The notes beneath the pieces were generated by a model. The model worked only from the letters and a program-made list of their open reading frames with translations, had not been told where the DNA came from and ran no database searches. Shown here piece after piece: positions 8,815-16,405 of a stretch of DNA of 34,418 nt (position 1 is its first letter; each line of letters begins with the position of its first letter). The DNA lies in the NCBI GenBank assembly GCA_019113915.1, contig DXGM01000023.1:1-34418 (forward strand), written 5' to 3'. The position numbers were made by a program, and so were the translations under genes. This DNA is from Candidatus Gordonibacter avicola. Its GTDB lineage: Bacteria; Actinomycetota; Coriobacteriia; Coriobacteriales; Eggerthellaceae.

Positions 8815-8840
8815 CCGCTGTAGCGTTTTGTTTACAGCGG
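8815..8840. promoter_or_regulatory. Inverted repeat upstream of the LysR gene
   Basis: CCGCTGTA (8815-8822) and TACAGCGG (8833-8840) form a perfect 8-bp dyad spaced by 10 bases, about 85 bases before the LysR start codon. LysR-type genes are often autoregulated through such dyads; the assignment is inference. The rest of the 8709-8923 gap holds no gene. Confidence 0.45.
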
Positions 8841-8877
8841 CTGGCAGAAAATGCGACGGCCTGCGTGGCGCTTCGGT

Positions 8878-8886
8878 TGTTAAGAT
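8878..8886 (+). promoter_or_regulatory. Possible extended -10 promoter of the LysR gene
   Basis: TG-T-TAAGAT fits an extended -10 element. It would start transcription near 8893, leaving a leader of about 30 bases with a good ribosome binding site. No -35 match was found. Confidence 0.4.
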
Positions 8887-8923
8887 GCAGAGGGAGAGGG
8901 GCCGTGGTTCTAAGGGGGAACCC

Positions 8924-9847
8924 ATGCTGTTGGACGATATTGAGATTTTCTTAGCGCTGTCAGAAACAAAAAGCCTCTCGCAGGCGGCCGAGCGGCTGTA
9001 CATGTCGCGTCCGGGCCTGTCGCAGAAGCTGGCGAACATTGAATCCCGCTATGGCGCAAAGCTCTATGAGCGCACGTCATCGGGTGTAGTACCCACGCCG
9101 GCGGGCCAGATTGTCACAAAGTTCGCCAAGAAAATATCCGTCTTGGAAAGCGCACTCGCCGCTGAGTTGGCGGCGGCCGACGAACACTTCGACAGCACCA
9201 TTGAGGTGGGCATGAGCTTCGCTGACGGCGTGACGTTGCTCCCCGCACTGGTGCGCAAGTTCCACGACGTGCACCCCGAGGCGCTTGTGCACCTGGACGC
9301 CGGCTACGAGCCCGAACTCATGAAGAAGCTCAAAGAAGGCAAGCTCGACTTCGCCCTCTTGGAAAACCAGCCCATCGAAGACGAGATATCGCGCGAGACG
9401 CTGGGCTACAAACGCCTGCGCTTTTGCGCGCCCGACAAGCCTCCCTACAACTCCACGCCTCAGCCGGTGAAGGTGGAAACTCTGCTCGAATGGCCCATGA
9501 TCATTTATGAGTGGAACTCGGGGCGTCATATGGTGGGTAACCGTCACTTCCGCGAGCGTTACGGCATCTCGCTCACCGACCACAATATGGTGGCGCGTTT
9601 CGACACCCACGAGGCCATGATGAACGGCGCGAAGGCGGGGCTGGGGTGGGCCACGGTGCCCGACTGTATCTACGAGCGCTATCGCAACGAACCGGGCCTC
9701 ATCTGGTTCAAAGTAGATACCGACCCGATGCGCTATCCGGTGGATTTGGCGTGGCACACCGGGCGGCTCATGTCGCCGCTTGCGCTGGAATTCAAGGACT
9801 TCATCCGTGACAACGTGCCGAAAGGCTACTTCGGCACAAACGAGTGA
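8924..9847 (+). CDS. LysR-family transcriptional regulator
   Basis: The 307-residue cytosolic DNA-binding protein has an N-terminal winged helix-turn-helix (residues ~2-60: 'FLALSETKSLSQAAERLYMSR', 'LSQKLANIESRYGAKLYERT', 'PTPAGQIVTKFAKK'). A LysR substrate-binding domain of two alpha/beta lobes follows (~90-300). The ATG at 8924 has AAGGGGG five bases upstream and places the HTH at the usual position; upstream in-frame starts would add ~49 unrelated residues. It is followed by a strong terminator and then, in the same direction, the DmsA/B-like operon, so it is the natural candidate regulator of that operon. A LysR-type dyad lies in the intervening region. The inducer is unknown but is plausibly the molybdoenzyme substrate. 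Confidence 0.92.
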   Translation: MLLDDIEIFLALSETKSLSQAAERLYMSRPGLSQKLANIESRYGAKLYERTSSGVVPTPAGQIVTKFAKKISVLESALAAELAAADEHFDSTIEVGMSFADGVTLLPALVRKFHDVHPEALVHLDAGYEPELMKKLKEGKLDFALLENQPIEDEISRETLGYKRLRFCAPDKPPYNSTPQPVKVETLLEWPMIIYEWNSGRHMVGNRHFRERYGISLTDHNMVARFDTHEAMMNGAKAGLGWATVPDCIYERYRNEPGLIWFKVDTDPMRYPVDLAWHTGRLMSPLALEFKDFIRDNVPKGYFGTNE

Positions 9848-9872
9848 GATGCCGCGCCTGCGCATTCCCATG

Positions 9873-9920
9873 GACACTGCCGCCGTCAACGCAACTTGAC
9901 GGCGGCAGTGTCTTTTCTCT
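9873..9920 (+). terminator. Strong intrinsic terminator after the LysR gene
   Basis: A perfect 17-bp stem, GACACTGCCGCCGTCAA (9873-9889) with TTGACGGCGGCAGTGTC (9896-9912), has a 6-nt loop and is followed by TTTTCTCT. It separates the regulator transcript from the molybdoenzyme operon. Confidence 0.93.
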
Positions 9921-9934
9921 TCCTGTACATCCTT

Positions 9935-9951
9935 CTTACACCACCTGTAAG
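9935..9951. promoter_or_regulatory. Candidate LysR binding site upstream of the molybdoenzyme operon
   Basis: CTTACA-CCACC-TGTAAG is a 6-bp dyad containing the T-N11-A pattern typical of LysR-type operators. It lies about 100 bases before the large-subunit start, after the terminator. That it binds the adjacent LysR protein is an inference from position. Confidence 0.5.
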
Positions 9952-10046
9952 CAATCGTTTCAGCGAATCCGCAGATGAGAGCCTTGCGCGCTCGGGCGGC
10001 GCTCTATGCTTGCCCCACAGTCCAAGCCAAGGTACAAGGAGGAGCG

Positions 10047-12644
10047 ATGGACAAGCAAGGCATCATTGATGCAAGCAAGAAGCGGCGCGAGGGCGAGCGC
10101 ATCTTCTACACGTCATGCCCGGCAAATGGGTGCTGGGATTCCGCCTGCGTTCTGAAATGCCACGTGAAGGATGGCGCCATCAGCGCAATCGAACCCGACG
10201 ACTCCGTCAATGCGAACGACAGCCGCGAAGATTGCGGTTGGGAAAACATCTGGAAGGGCAACGTGCAGATGCGCCCTTGCGCCATGGGTCATTCCTGGAA
10301 GAAGGAACTCTACGCCGAGACGCGCCTTCTGTATCCCATGAAGCGTGTGGGCGAAAAGGGTGCGGGCAAGGGCTACTTCGTGCCCATCAGCTGGGAAGAA
10401 GCGCTCGACACTATCGCGGAGAAGATGGTGGAGATTCGCGAGAAGTATGGCCCCTACGGCATCTTCCACTCGCAGTATCCCAGCTTCGAGAAGAACGGCT
10501 TCCCGCTGGCTCCCTGGTGGGAGGCAGGCTTTGGCGCGTGGGGCGAGCACTCCACGTCGGGACATGCCGCTGGCGAGATGCTGCACCTCGGCGTCGACCT
10601 GTCGAAAACGGCCAAGGGCCTTTCCGACGCGTTGCCGGGCTTTGAGGCAAGCGACCTTTTCAACTCCAAGCTCTTTATTATGTGGGGCATGGATCCGGTG
10701 GTGGCGTGGTTTGGCCCCACGTCGTACTACATGCAGCTGGCGCACGAGTACGGCTGCAAGACCATTGTCATCGACCCGCGCTACACCCAGTCGGCTGAAA
10801 TTCTGGCTGACCAGTGGATTCCCATTCGCCCCGGCACCGACCTTGCCATGATGCTGGCCGTGGCGCAGGTGCTCTACGAGGAAGACCTGATTGACCATGA
10901 ATTCGTGGACGCGTGGGTTGACCCGGAGGGCTTCGAAGAGTGGCGCGCCTACTGCATGGGTGAGGGCGAAGACGGCATCAAGAAGACGCCTGAGTGGGCG
11001 GCTCCCATCTGCGCCGTTCCGGCCGAGACCATTCGCGAGTTCGCGCGGCTCTATGGCACCACCAAACCGGTCCATTTGCAGTACTTCTATTCCTGCGCCA
11101 AGCGCCACATGGGCGACTACAGCGCTACTGCCTCCATGTTGTTGCAGGCCATGACCGGCAACATCGCGTGCGCAGGTGGCTGCCAGACGGGCGCCTGCCT
11201 GCCTACGCCGGGTCGCGTGCCCGCGCCGCTTGCCGACTTCGGTCGCAATCCTGGCAATTACAAGGTGCCCGTGCTGTTCAACAACAACTGCCTTACGGAG
11301 ATTTTGGCCTGCCAGAAGGACTACTGGGAAGGCCGCATGAGCGAAAGCGAATTCCGTCATCGCATTGGTTCACCCACCAACGACGCGCCGCTGCCGAACG
11401 TCCAGATGATCATCTTCGAAAACAATTACGCCAACAACCACTCCAACGTGAACAAGCGCTTTGCGGGCATGGCCTCCACGGAGTTCAACTGGGGTTTCCA
11501 GTGGCACCTGAACCAGCCTACGGCGGAACTCTGCGACATCATTTTGCCCGCCCCGGTGTGGCAGTTCGAAGGCATGGATGAGTATATGTACGGCCACCAG
11601 CGCTTCGTGAGCGGCCCCAACGGCATGCGCAACTACTTCACGTTCTGCGCGCGCGGCGTCGAGTTCCCGGGCGAGGTGCGCTCGAAGGAGTGGGTGTGGA
11701 CCCAAATTGCCAAGCGCCTGGGCGACGACGTGGTCAAAGGCTACAACCCGCGCATGGCCGACGTGGACGTGGAGCACTGGGTGGACGCGCAGGAGGCAAT
11801 TTATAAGGAAGCGTTCGAGAAGTGGGCCAGCAACGAAACGCTGATGGCGTATCTCGGCTACGACAAGCCGCCCACCTGGGAAGAATTCAACGCGAGCCCC
11901 GTTGTGCGCACCGAGATTGACGTGCCGTACTACCCGTTTAAGACCACGCTTGAGCGCGGTGCGAGCCCCTTCGACACGCCGACCGGCAAGATTGAGTTCT
12001 CTTCCAATTATGTGAAAACCCACGACATGACCGAATCGCGCTGGCGCGGCCAGATTGAGCCCATGCCCGTGTGGAGTCCCAGCTACGTGGAGGGCGACAT
12101 CGGCTCGGCATCCAACGACGGCTTCTACAACCCGAAGGTGAAGGACTACCCGCTGTCGCTCGTGTCGCCGGTGTCCATCTATCGCCAGCATTCGAGCAAC
12201 GACAACAACCCCTTCATGCGCGAGGATTGCTACCGCCACGCCGTGTGGATCTCGGGCGTGGACGCCCAGGCGCGCGGTATCAAGGACGGCGATATCTGTC
12301 GCGTGAGCAGCGACCGCGGCGAAGTGGTGCTGACGGCTTACGTCACAAACCGCATGATGCCCGGCACGGCGGCCGTTCACCACGGTGCGTGGTATCAGAC
12401 CGACGGCACATCCGCCGAGATGAACACCTATGGCCAAGACATGCGCGGCACGCCGAACATTCTGCTTGACGACAGCCATCTGCCCCACATTCTGGGCGCG
12501 CTAATTACGGCCGGCCTGGTGGAAGTGGAGAAGATTGCCGACGGCGACGCGGAGGGCTTCGGTGGAGAAGCCGAGCGCGGTGGCATGCGCGGTGCGCAGG
12601 TGGCGTTGAAGCTGCGCCAGGCGCTCGGTGAGGGGAAGGAGTAG
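10047..12644 (+). CDS. DmsA-like molybdopterin oxidoreductase, catalytic subunit (cytoplasmic)
   Basis: The 865-residue DMSO-reductase-superfamily catalytic subunit binds bis-MGD molybdenum and one Fe-S cluster. Cysteines C24, C29, C34 (or C38) and C78 provide the N-terminal cluster; the spacing Cx4Cx4Cx3C is looser than the usual CxxxC pattern. Family landmarks are 'LLYPMKRVGEKG', 'ISWEEALDTIAEKM', 'IDPRYTQSAEILADQWIPIRPGTD', 'GEGEDGIKKTPEWAA' and 'GNIACAGG', closest to DmsA among the families I know, and a C-terminal MGD-binding domain with 'FDTPTGKIEF'. There is no Tat leader: the ATG at 10047 follows AAGGAGGAG directly and the protein starts with polar residues. The DmsB-like partner follows 4 bases later; there is no DmsC. 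The substrate is unknown, so naming it DMSO reductase would be unjustified. Confidence 0.9.
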   Translation: MDKQGIIDASKKRREGERIFYTSCPANGCWDSACVLKCHVKDGAISAIEPDDSVNANDSREDCGWENIWKGNVQMRPCAMGHSWKKELYAETRLLYPMKRVGEKGAGKGYFVPISWEEALDTIAEKMVEIREKYGPYGIFHSQYPSFEKNGFPLAPWWEAGFGAWGEHSTSGHAAGEMLHLGVDLSKTAKGLSDALPGFEASDLFNSKLFIMWGMDPVVAWFGPTSYYMQLAHEYGCKTIVIDPRYTQSAEILADQWIPIRPGTDLAMMLAVAQVLYEEDLIDHEFVDAWVDPEGFEEWRAYCMGEGEDGIKKTPEWAAPICAVPAETIREFARLYGTTKPVHLQYFYSCAKRHMGDYSATASMLLQAMTGNIACAGGCQTGACLPTPGRVPAPLADFGRNPGNYKVPVLFNNNCLTEILACQKDYWEGRMSESEFRHRIGSPTNDAPLPNVQMIIFENNYANNHSNVNKRFAGMASTEFNWGFQWHLNQPTAELCDIILPAPVWQFEGMDEYMYGHQRFVSGPNGMRNYFTFCARGVEFPGEVRSKEWVWTQIAKRLGDDVVKGYNPRMADVDVEHWVDAQEAIYKEAFEKWASNETLMAYLGYDKPPTWEEFNASPVVRTEIDVPYYPFKTTLERGASPFDTPTGKIEFSSNYVKTHDMTESRWRGQIEPMPVWSPSYVEGDIGSASNDGFYNPKVKDYPLSLVSPVSIYRQHSSNDNNPFMREDCYRHAVWISGVDAQARGIKDGDICRVSSDRGEVVLTAYVTNRMMPGTAAVHHGAWYQTDGTSAEMNTYGQDMRGTPNILLDDSHLPHILGALITAGLVEVEKIADGDAEGFGGEAERGGMRGAQVALKLRQALGEGKE

Positions 12645-12648
12645 CACC

Positions 12649-13392
12649 ATGACCCAGTACGGATTCTTTTTCGACATGAATCGCTGCTATGCCTGCCAGG
12701 CGTGCAGCATTGCGTGCAAGGACTGGAACGGCCTTGAGCCGGGCGCGGAGAAATGGATGACCGTGTATGAATGGGAAAGCGGCACGTTTCCCAACCTGCG
12801 GTTGCATTCGCTTGCGTTTCCCTGTGCGCACTGCGAGGACCCGACGTGCGTGAAGGTGTGCCCGACGGGTGCGCTCTACAAGGAAGATGAGTTCGGTGCA
12901 GTGCTGGTTGATCAGGATAAATGCGAAGGCTGCCGGGCGTGCTACGATGCGTGTCCCTACGGCGCGCCGCGCTTTGTCACCGATGAGCCTAACTGCAAGA
13001 TGAGCAAGTGCACCATGTGTGTCGACCGTTTGGCGGAAGGTCAGCAGCCCGCGTGCACGATGAGCTGCCCGCTGCGTGCGTTTGATTTCGGCCCACTTGA
13101 TGAACTTATTGAAAAGTATGGCGACGTGCGCTACTGCGAAGGCATGCCCTCGCCCGATACCACGCACCCGGCGTTTCTCATTTGGAACCCGCGGGAGAAG
13201 CAGCCGCTCGTGCCCTACAACGTGGACGAGGCTATCGCGCTTAACCAGCAGCGTGGTGACTTGGGCACGCTGTTCGAAAGCGAGGAAGACCTGCACACCT
13301 TCGACGAGGGAACCATTCGCCGCAACGAGCTGCGCATGAAGCACGCATCAACCATCGAACTCATGCGCGCCTCGCGAAACGATATGGCATAG
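12649..13392 (+). CDS. DmsB-like four-cluster ferredoxin subunit
   Basis: The 247-residue electron-transfer subunit has four cysteine groups for [4Fe-4S] clusters: C13/16/19/23, C59/62/67/71, C92/95/98/102, and a last set around C121/124/136/140. This is the DmsB/NrfC layout. It has no signal peptide or membrane segment, so with its partner it should be a soluble cytoplasmic enzyme. The start at 12649 is four bases after the catalytic-subunit stop and has AGGGGAAGGAG just upstream, within that gene's end, indicating translational coupling. In Dms systems the electrons come through a membrane DmsC; none is encoded here, so the electron donor must be a soluble carrier or an unlinked membrane protein. 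The C-terminal ~80 residues carry no recognised domain. Confidence 0.92.
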   Translation: MTQYGFFFDMNRCYACQACSIACKDWNGLEPGAEKWMTVYEWESGTFPNLRLHSLAFPCAHCEDPTCVKVCPTGALYKEDEFGAVLVDQDKCEGCRACYDACPYGAPRFVTDEPNCKMSKCTMCVDRLAEGQQPACTMSCPLRAFDFGPLDELIEKYGDVRYCEGMPSPDTTHPAFLIWNPREKQPLVPYNVDEAIALNQQRGDLGTLFESEEDLHTFDEGTIRRNELRMKHASTIELMRASRNDMA

Positions 13393-13425
13393 GTTGGGGA
13401 ATAATCAAATGAAAGGGGAAGTGTT

Positions 13426-14745
13426 ATGGAGTGGATAGGGGTTGCCGGCATCGTTGTCGGTCTCGTATTCTTCGTTGTTGCGGCCATGAAGGGGTGGAAC
13501 GTCCTTGTTACGTCCATTGTGACCGCCATCATTATCGCGCTCACCAACGGCATGGACATTGCCGCGGCTATGGTGGGCGGGGAGTCGTCCTACGTCACGG
13601 GCCTTGCGGGCTTCGTGCAGAAAAACCTGCTCATCTTCATGGGCGCCGCCATTCTGGGCGAATATATCGACAAGTCGGGTGCGGCGCGCTCCATCGCCAC
13701 CGCCATCATGAATAAGGTCGGCACCAAAAGCCCGTATCTGGTGCTGCTGGGTATTGCCGCGGTGGGCGCCATTCTCACGTACACCGGTATCTCTATGTTC
13801 GTGGCAATGTTCGCGCTCATTCCGCTGGCGCGTCCGCTGTTCAAGGAATGCAACATTCCGTGGCATCTGTTCTGCGCGGCGTGGTCGCTGGCGGCGTGCT
13901 CGTTCACCATGGCTATGATTCCGGGTGTGCCTGCCATCGCCTGGATCAACGCTGCCAACGGCTGCGGTGTGTCCCTCACGGCGGCTCCCATCATGGGTAT
14001 CGTGGGTTCGCTTATCGCCATTGTGGTGTCGTGCATCTACATCAAGTTCGCGCTCAAGCGTGCTCAGGCGCGCGGCGAGGTGTACGAGGCTCCCGCTGGT
14101 GAGGTTGCTGTGGACGAAGGGAAGGCCACGCCGAACCTGTTCGTTGCGCTGCTGCCGCTTATTCTGCTGATTGTCATTATCATTGGCGGTTCGCAGCTGG
14201 GTATGGCGAACGTGGTGTACATCGCCATGATTGTTGCCGTGGTTGCTTCCATGATTGTGTTTAACAAGTACATCGACAGCCAGCGCGACGTCATGGGTAC
14301 GGGCGCCAAGAACTCCCTTGGGCCAGCGCTGTTCACCTCCGCTGCTGTTGGCGTGGGTACTGTGGCTGCTGCTTCTGTGGGCTTTACGGTCATCTATGAG
14401 GCCATTTTCAACATGCCGGGCGGCACATATGTGTCTGCTGCCACGATGGCTGCGGCGCTCGGCGGCATCATGGGCTCCGGCTCGGGTGCGGTGGGCATCA
14501 TCGCGGGTAACTTCCTCGATCCCTACCTGGCCACGGGCGTTGACCCGGCGGCGCTCGCCAAGATCATCGCCACGTCGGCCACCATCGGCGGTGCACTGCC
14601 CAACTCGGGCGCGATGTTCGGCATGCTGGCTGCCATGGGGCTCAATCATAAGAACTCCTACAAGCACATTGCCGCCATCTCTATCGGAGCAGGTCTGTGC
14701 GCCCTCGTTGTCATGATTGTAATGGCGAATCTGGGGATTGTTTAA
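13426..14745 (+). CDS. GntP-type (ion-transporter superfamily) permease
   Basis: The 439-residue polytopic membrane protein has about 11-12 hydrophobic segments, a long duplicated architecture and a hydrophilic central loop ('KRAQARGEVYEAPAGEVAVDEGKATPN', split here only by description). The glycine-rich late segment 'GGIMGSGSGAVGIIAGNF' and 'IIATSATIGGALPNSGAM' recall the gluconate:H+ symporter (GntP) family, whose members import sugar acids and other small carboxylates. The ATG at 13426 has AAAGGGGAA 5 bases upstream and follows the DmsB-like gene by 33 bases, so it is probably in the same operon. The likely job is import of the enzyme's substrate or exchange of substrate and product; the actual ligand cannot be read from sequence. 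Confidence 0.8.
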   Translation: MEWIGVAGIVVGLVFFVVAAMKGWNVLVTSIVTAIIIALTNGMDIAAAMVGGESSYVTGLAGFVQKNLLIFMGAAILGEYIDKSGAARSIATAIMNKVGTKSPYLVLLGIAAVGAILTYTGISMFVAMFALIPLARPLFKECNIPWHLFCAAWSLAACSFTMAMIPGVPAIAWINAANGCGVSLTAAPIMGIVGSLIAIVVSCIYIKFALKRAQARGEVYEAPAGEVAVDEGKATPNLFVALLPLILLIVIIIGGSQLGMANVVYIAMIVAVVASMIVFNKYIDSQRDVMGTGAKNSLGPALFTSAAVGVGTVAAASVGFTVIYEAIFNMPGGTYVSAATMAAALGGIMGSGSGAVGIIAGNFLDPYLATGVDPAALAKIIATSATIGGALPNSGAMFGMLAAMGLNHKNSYKHIAAISIGAGLCALVVMIVMANLGIV

Positions 14746-14886
14746 GTTCCGCCGGCCTGCCGGCCTGCGGAACTGCTCGACGCTGCGGCCACCCGTGGCA
14801 CCCGATCTTCGCGCGATCCCGGGGACTCACGTACAAAGTACGCTTCGTCCCCGCGATCCCACGAACCTCGGGCACCACGGGTGCCC
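14746..14886. repeat. Cluster of three hairpins between the two permease genes
   Basis: Three palindromes follow one another. GTTCCGC/GCGGAAC (14746-14752 with 14767-14773) has an inner GGCC pair and starts right after the stop codon. GGGGAC/GTCCCC (14821-14826 with 14847-14852) encloses CGTAC-aaa-GTACG. GGGCACC-acg-GGTGCCC spans 14870-14886. CGCGATCCC also occurs twice as a direct repeat (14812-14820 and 14852-14860). No U-run follows any of them. This looks like a REP-type mosaic element that may stabilise the upstream mRNA or reduce read-through; no gene is visible in the 205-bp gap. Confidence 0.6.
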
Positions 14887-14950
14887 TCGCTGACTTACTG
14901 GCGCCAACAAGGTAGTACTTGCGTCAAGTAAAGGGGAAAAGGGGAATCTT

Positions 14951-16381
14951 ATGAAGGAATCGCTGTTCGAGCGTGTGCCGGAGAGTGAGCGGCTGGCGTG
15001 GCCCGACATTGCGTCCATCTTGTCCGGGGTGGTGTCGAGCCTTTCCAAGCTGATGGGCGGCGGCATCGTGGCGTTCTACGCGGGGTGTGCGCTCGGCGGG
15101 GTGGCTATGGCTATCACGTTCGTGCTGAGTTTCGTGCTGACCTATCTGGTGGGTAAGATCACCTTTCGCGAGGGGTTGCCGAACAACGTGGTGTCGCGGC
15201 TCTACATCTTTGGAACGAAGGGCTCAGCTGCAGGCTCGCTCGTGTGGATATTTCTGCTGGTAGGTGTCCTGGCGGTGGGTACTGTGCAGCTGGGCAACGC
15301 CATCTTGTTCGCATTCGGCTGGAGCGAGGACTGGATGCGTTGGGCGCTGTTTATTGGTATCTCGTGCGTGTGGGTGTTCATGGCGCTGTTTGGTACGAAG
15401 GTTATCGCGCGCATGAACGCGGTGTTTGTGGTGGCGCTCTTCTGCGTTATGGGGTATGTGGTGTATCTCATTGCAGCGAATGGCCAGATGGGAGACGCCC
15501 TCACGCATGGCGTGCTCATTCCGGGCGTGGGGGAAGGCGAGGGGTTTGCCTACGGGGTGAACTACGCCATCATGACAAGTGGCCTTTTGGCCCTGTTCGC
15601 CGCCGACTTCACGCGCTTTGCCCGCCGCGAGCGCGACCTTGTGCCCATCTCACTGGTGGGAAGCCTCTTCGCCGTAATTACTTACCTGTTTGGTGCGCTC
15701 ATCACGTATTTTGGGTTCGAAAAGTCCGTCGAATACTTTTCGGGGATGGGCTACGACGCCACTGGTGCGGCGCATGCGGCCATCACGAATCCCGGTGTGT
15801 CGCTGGTGCTGGCGGCGGGCGGCGTGGGGCTTGCGATCATTTGCCTGTCGCAGATGAAGGTGGAAACCTCCAATTCTATCGGCGGTGCGAACGCGGTGTC
15901 GAATTTGTTTGACTCGCTCTTTGGCGTGAAGCTGAAGTGGCCCGTTGCTGTGGTCATTGCCAATGCGGTGGGGCTTGTGTTCATTTTGGGCGGCATCCTC
16001 GATCAGGTGAACGCGTTCATGAGCTTCGGCAGCATTCTGACTATCAGTTGGTGTGTGTTGCTGATAACCGACTACTACCTGGTGCGCGGGCCGCTGCATA
16101 TCGGCGCGCGCGGCATTCCGCTTGAGGCTGTTGAGCGCGTGAACTGGCGCGGCGTGACCACGCTTGCCCTGGTGAGCGTTGTGAATGGTGTGCTGTACGC
16201 GACGGGTGTGGTGGCTGTGCCGTTTCTGACGACGGTGCCTTTGACGGTAGTGGTGTATGTGACGCTCAGTTGGTGTGCGCGCGATAAGGTTCGCGCCGCC
16301 GACGCTGAGCGCCTGGCGGATTTTGTAAAACAGGGCGAAGTTTTGGAAAGCGCGACGGATGAGGTTGCTGAAACGGCTTGA
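14951..16381 (+). CDS. NCS1-family (cytosine/purine-type) permease
   Basis: The 476-residue membrane protein has about 12 hydrophobic segments and the NCS1/CodB-like start 'WPDIASILSGVVSSLSKLMGGGIVAFYAGCALG'. It continues with 'FTRFARRERDL', 'VETSNSIGGANAVSNLF' and 'ITDYYLVRGPLH', features of nucleobase:cation symporter-1 transporters for cytosine, purines, allantoin, thiamine or hydantoins. The ATG at 14951 is preceded by AAAGGGGAA within a 10-base reach. It is the last gene of the LysR-linked cluster, separated from the GntP-like gene by a hairpin-rich gap, so co-expression is likely but not certain. Its presence hints that the redox enzyme may act on an N-heterocycle or similar compound; that is inference. 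Gene end converges with the next, leftward gene with only 24 bases between. Confidence 0.85.
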   Translation: MKESLFERVPESERLAWPDIASILSGVVSSLSKLMGGGIVAFYAGCALGGVAMAITFVLSFVLTYLVGKITFREGLPNNVVSRLYIFGTKGSAAGSLVWIFLLVGVLAVGTVQLGNAILFAFGWSEDWMRWALFIGISCVWVFMALFGTKVIARMNAVFVVALFCVMGYVVYLIAANGQMGDALTHGVLIPGVGEGEGFAYGVNYAIMTSGLLALFAADFTRFARRERDLVPISLVGSLFAVITYLFGALITYFGFEKSVEYFSGMGYDATGAAHAAITNPGVSLVLAAGGVGLAIICLSQMKVETSNSIGGANAVSNLFDSLFGVKLKWPVAVVIANAVGLVFILGGILDQVNAFMSFGSILTISWCVLLITDYYLVRGPLHIGARGIPLEAVERVNWRGVTTLALVSVVNGVLYATGVVAVPFLTTVPLTVVVYVTLSWCARDKVRAADAERLADFVKQGEVLESATDEVAETA

Positions 16382-16405
16382 TGCGAAAGCGTGTACGGTT
16401 TCTTT

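Noticed and set aside
8708..8923. LysR start upstream at 8777
   Set aside because: The extra 49 residues are basic and unconserved; the ATG at 8924 has an excellent ribosome binding site and matches the family start.
10113..12488. Long antisense frames opposite the DmsA-like gene
   Set aside because: Same codon-bias artefact; no family features, and the plus-strand frame is certain.
10047..13392. Annotation as DMSO reductase (dmsA/dmsB)
   Set aside because: Similarity is real, but the Tat leader and DmsC anchor are missing and two permeases are attached, so the substrate should not be inherited from the name.
14746..14886. CRISPR-like array
   Set aside because: The palindromes are all different and there is no regular repeat-spacer spacing.
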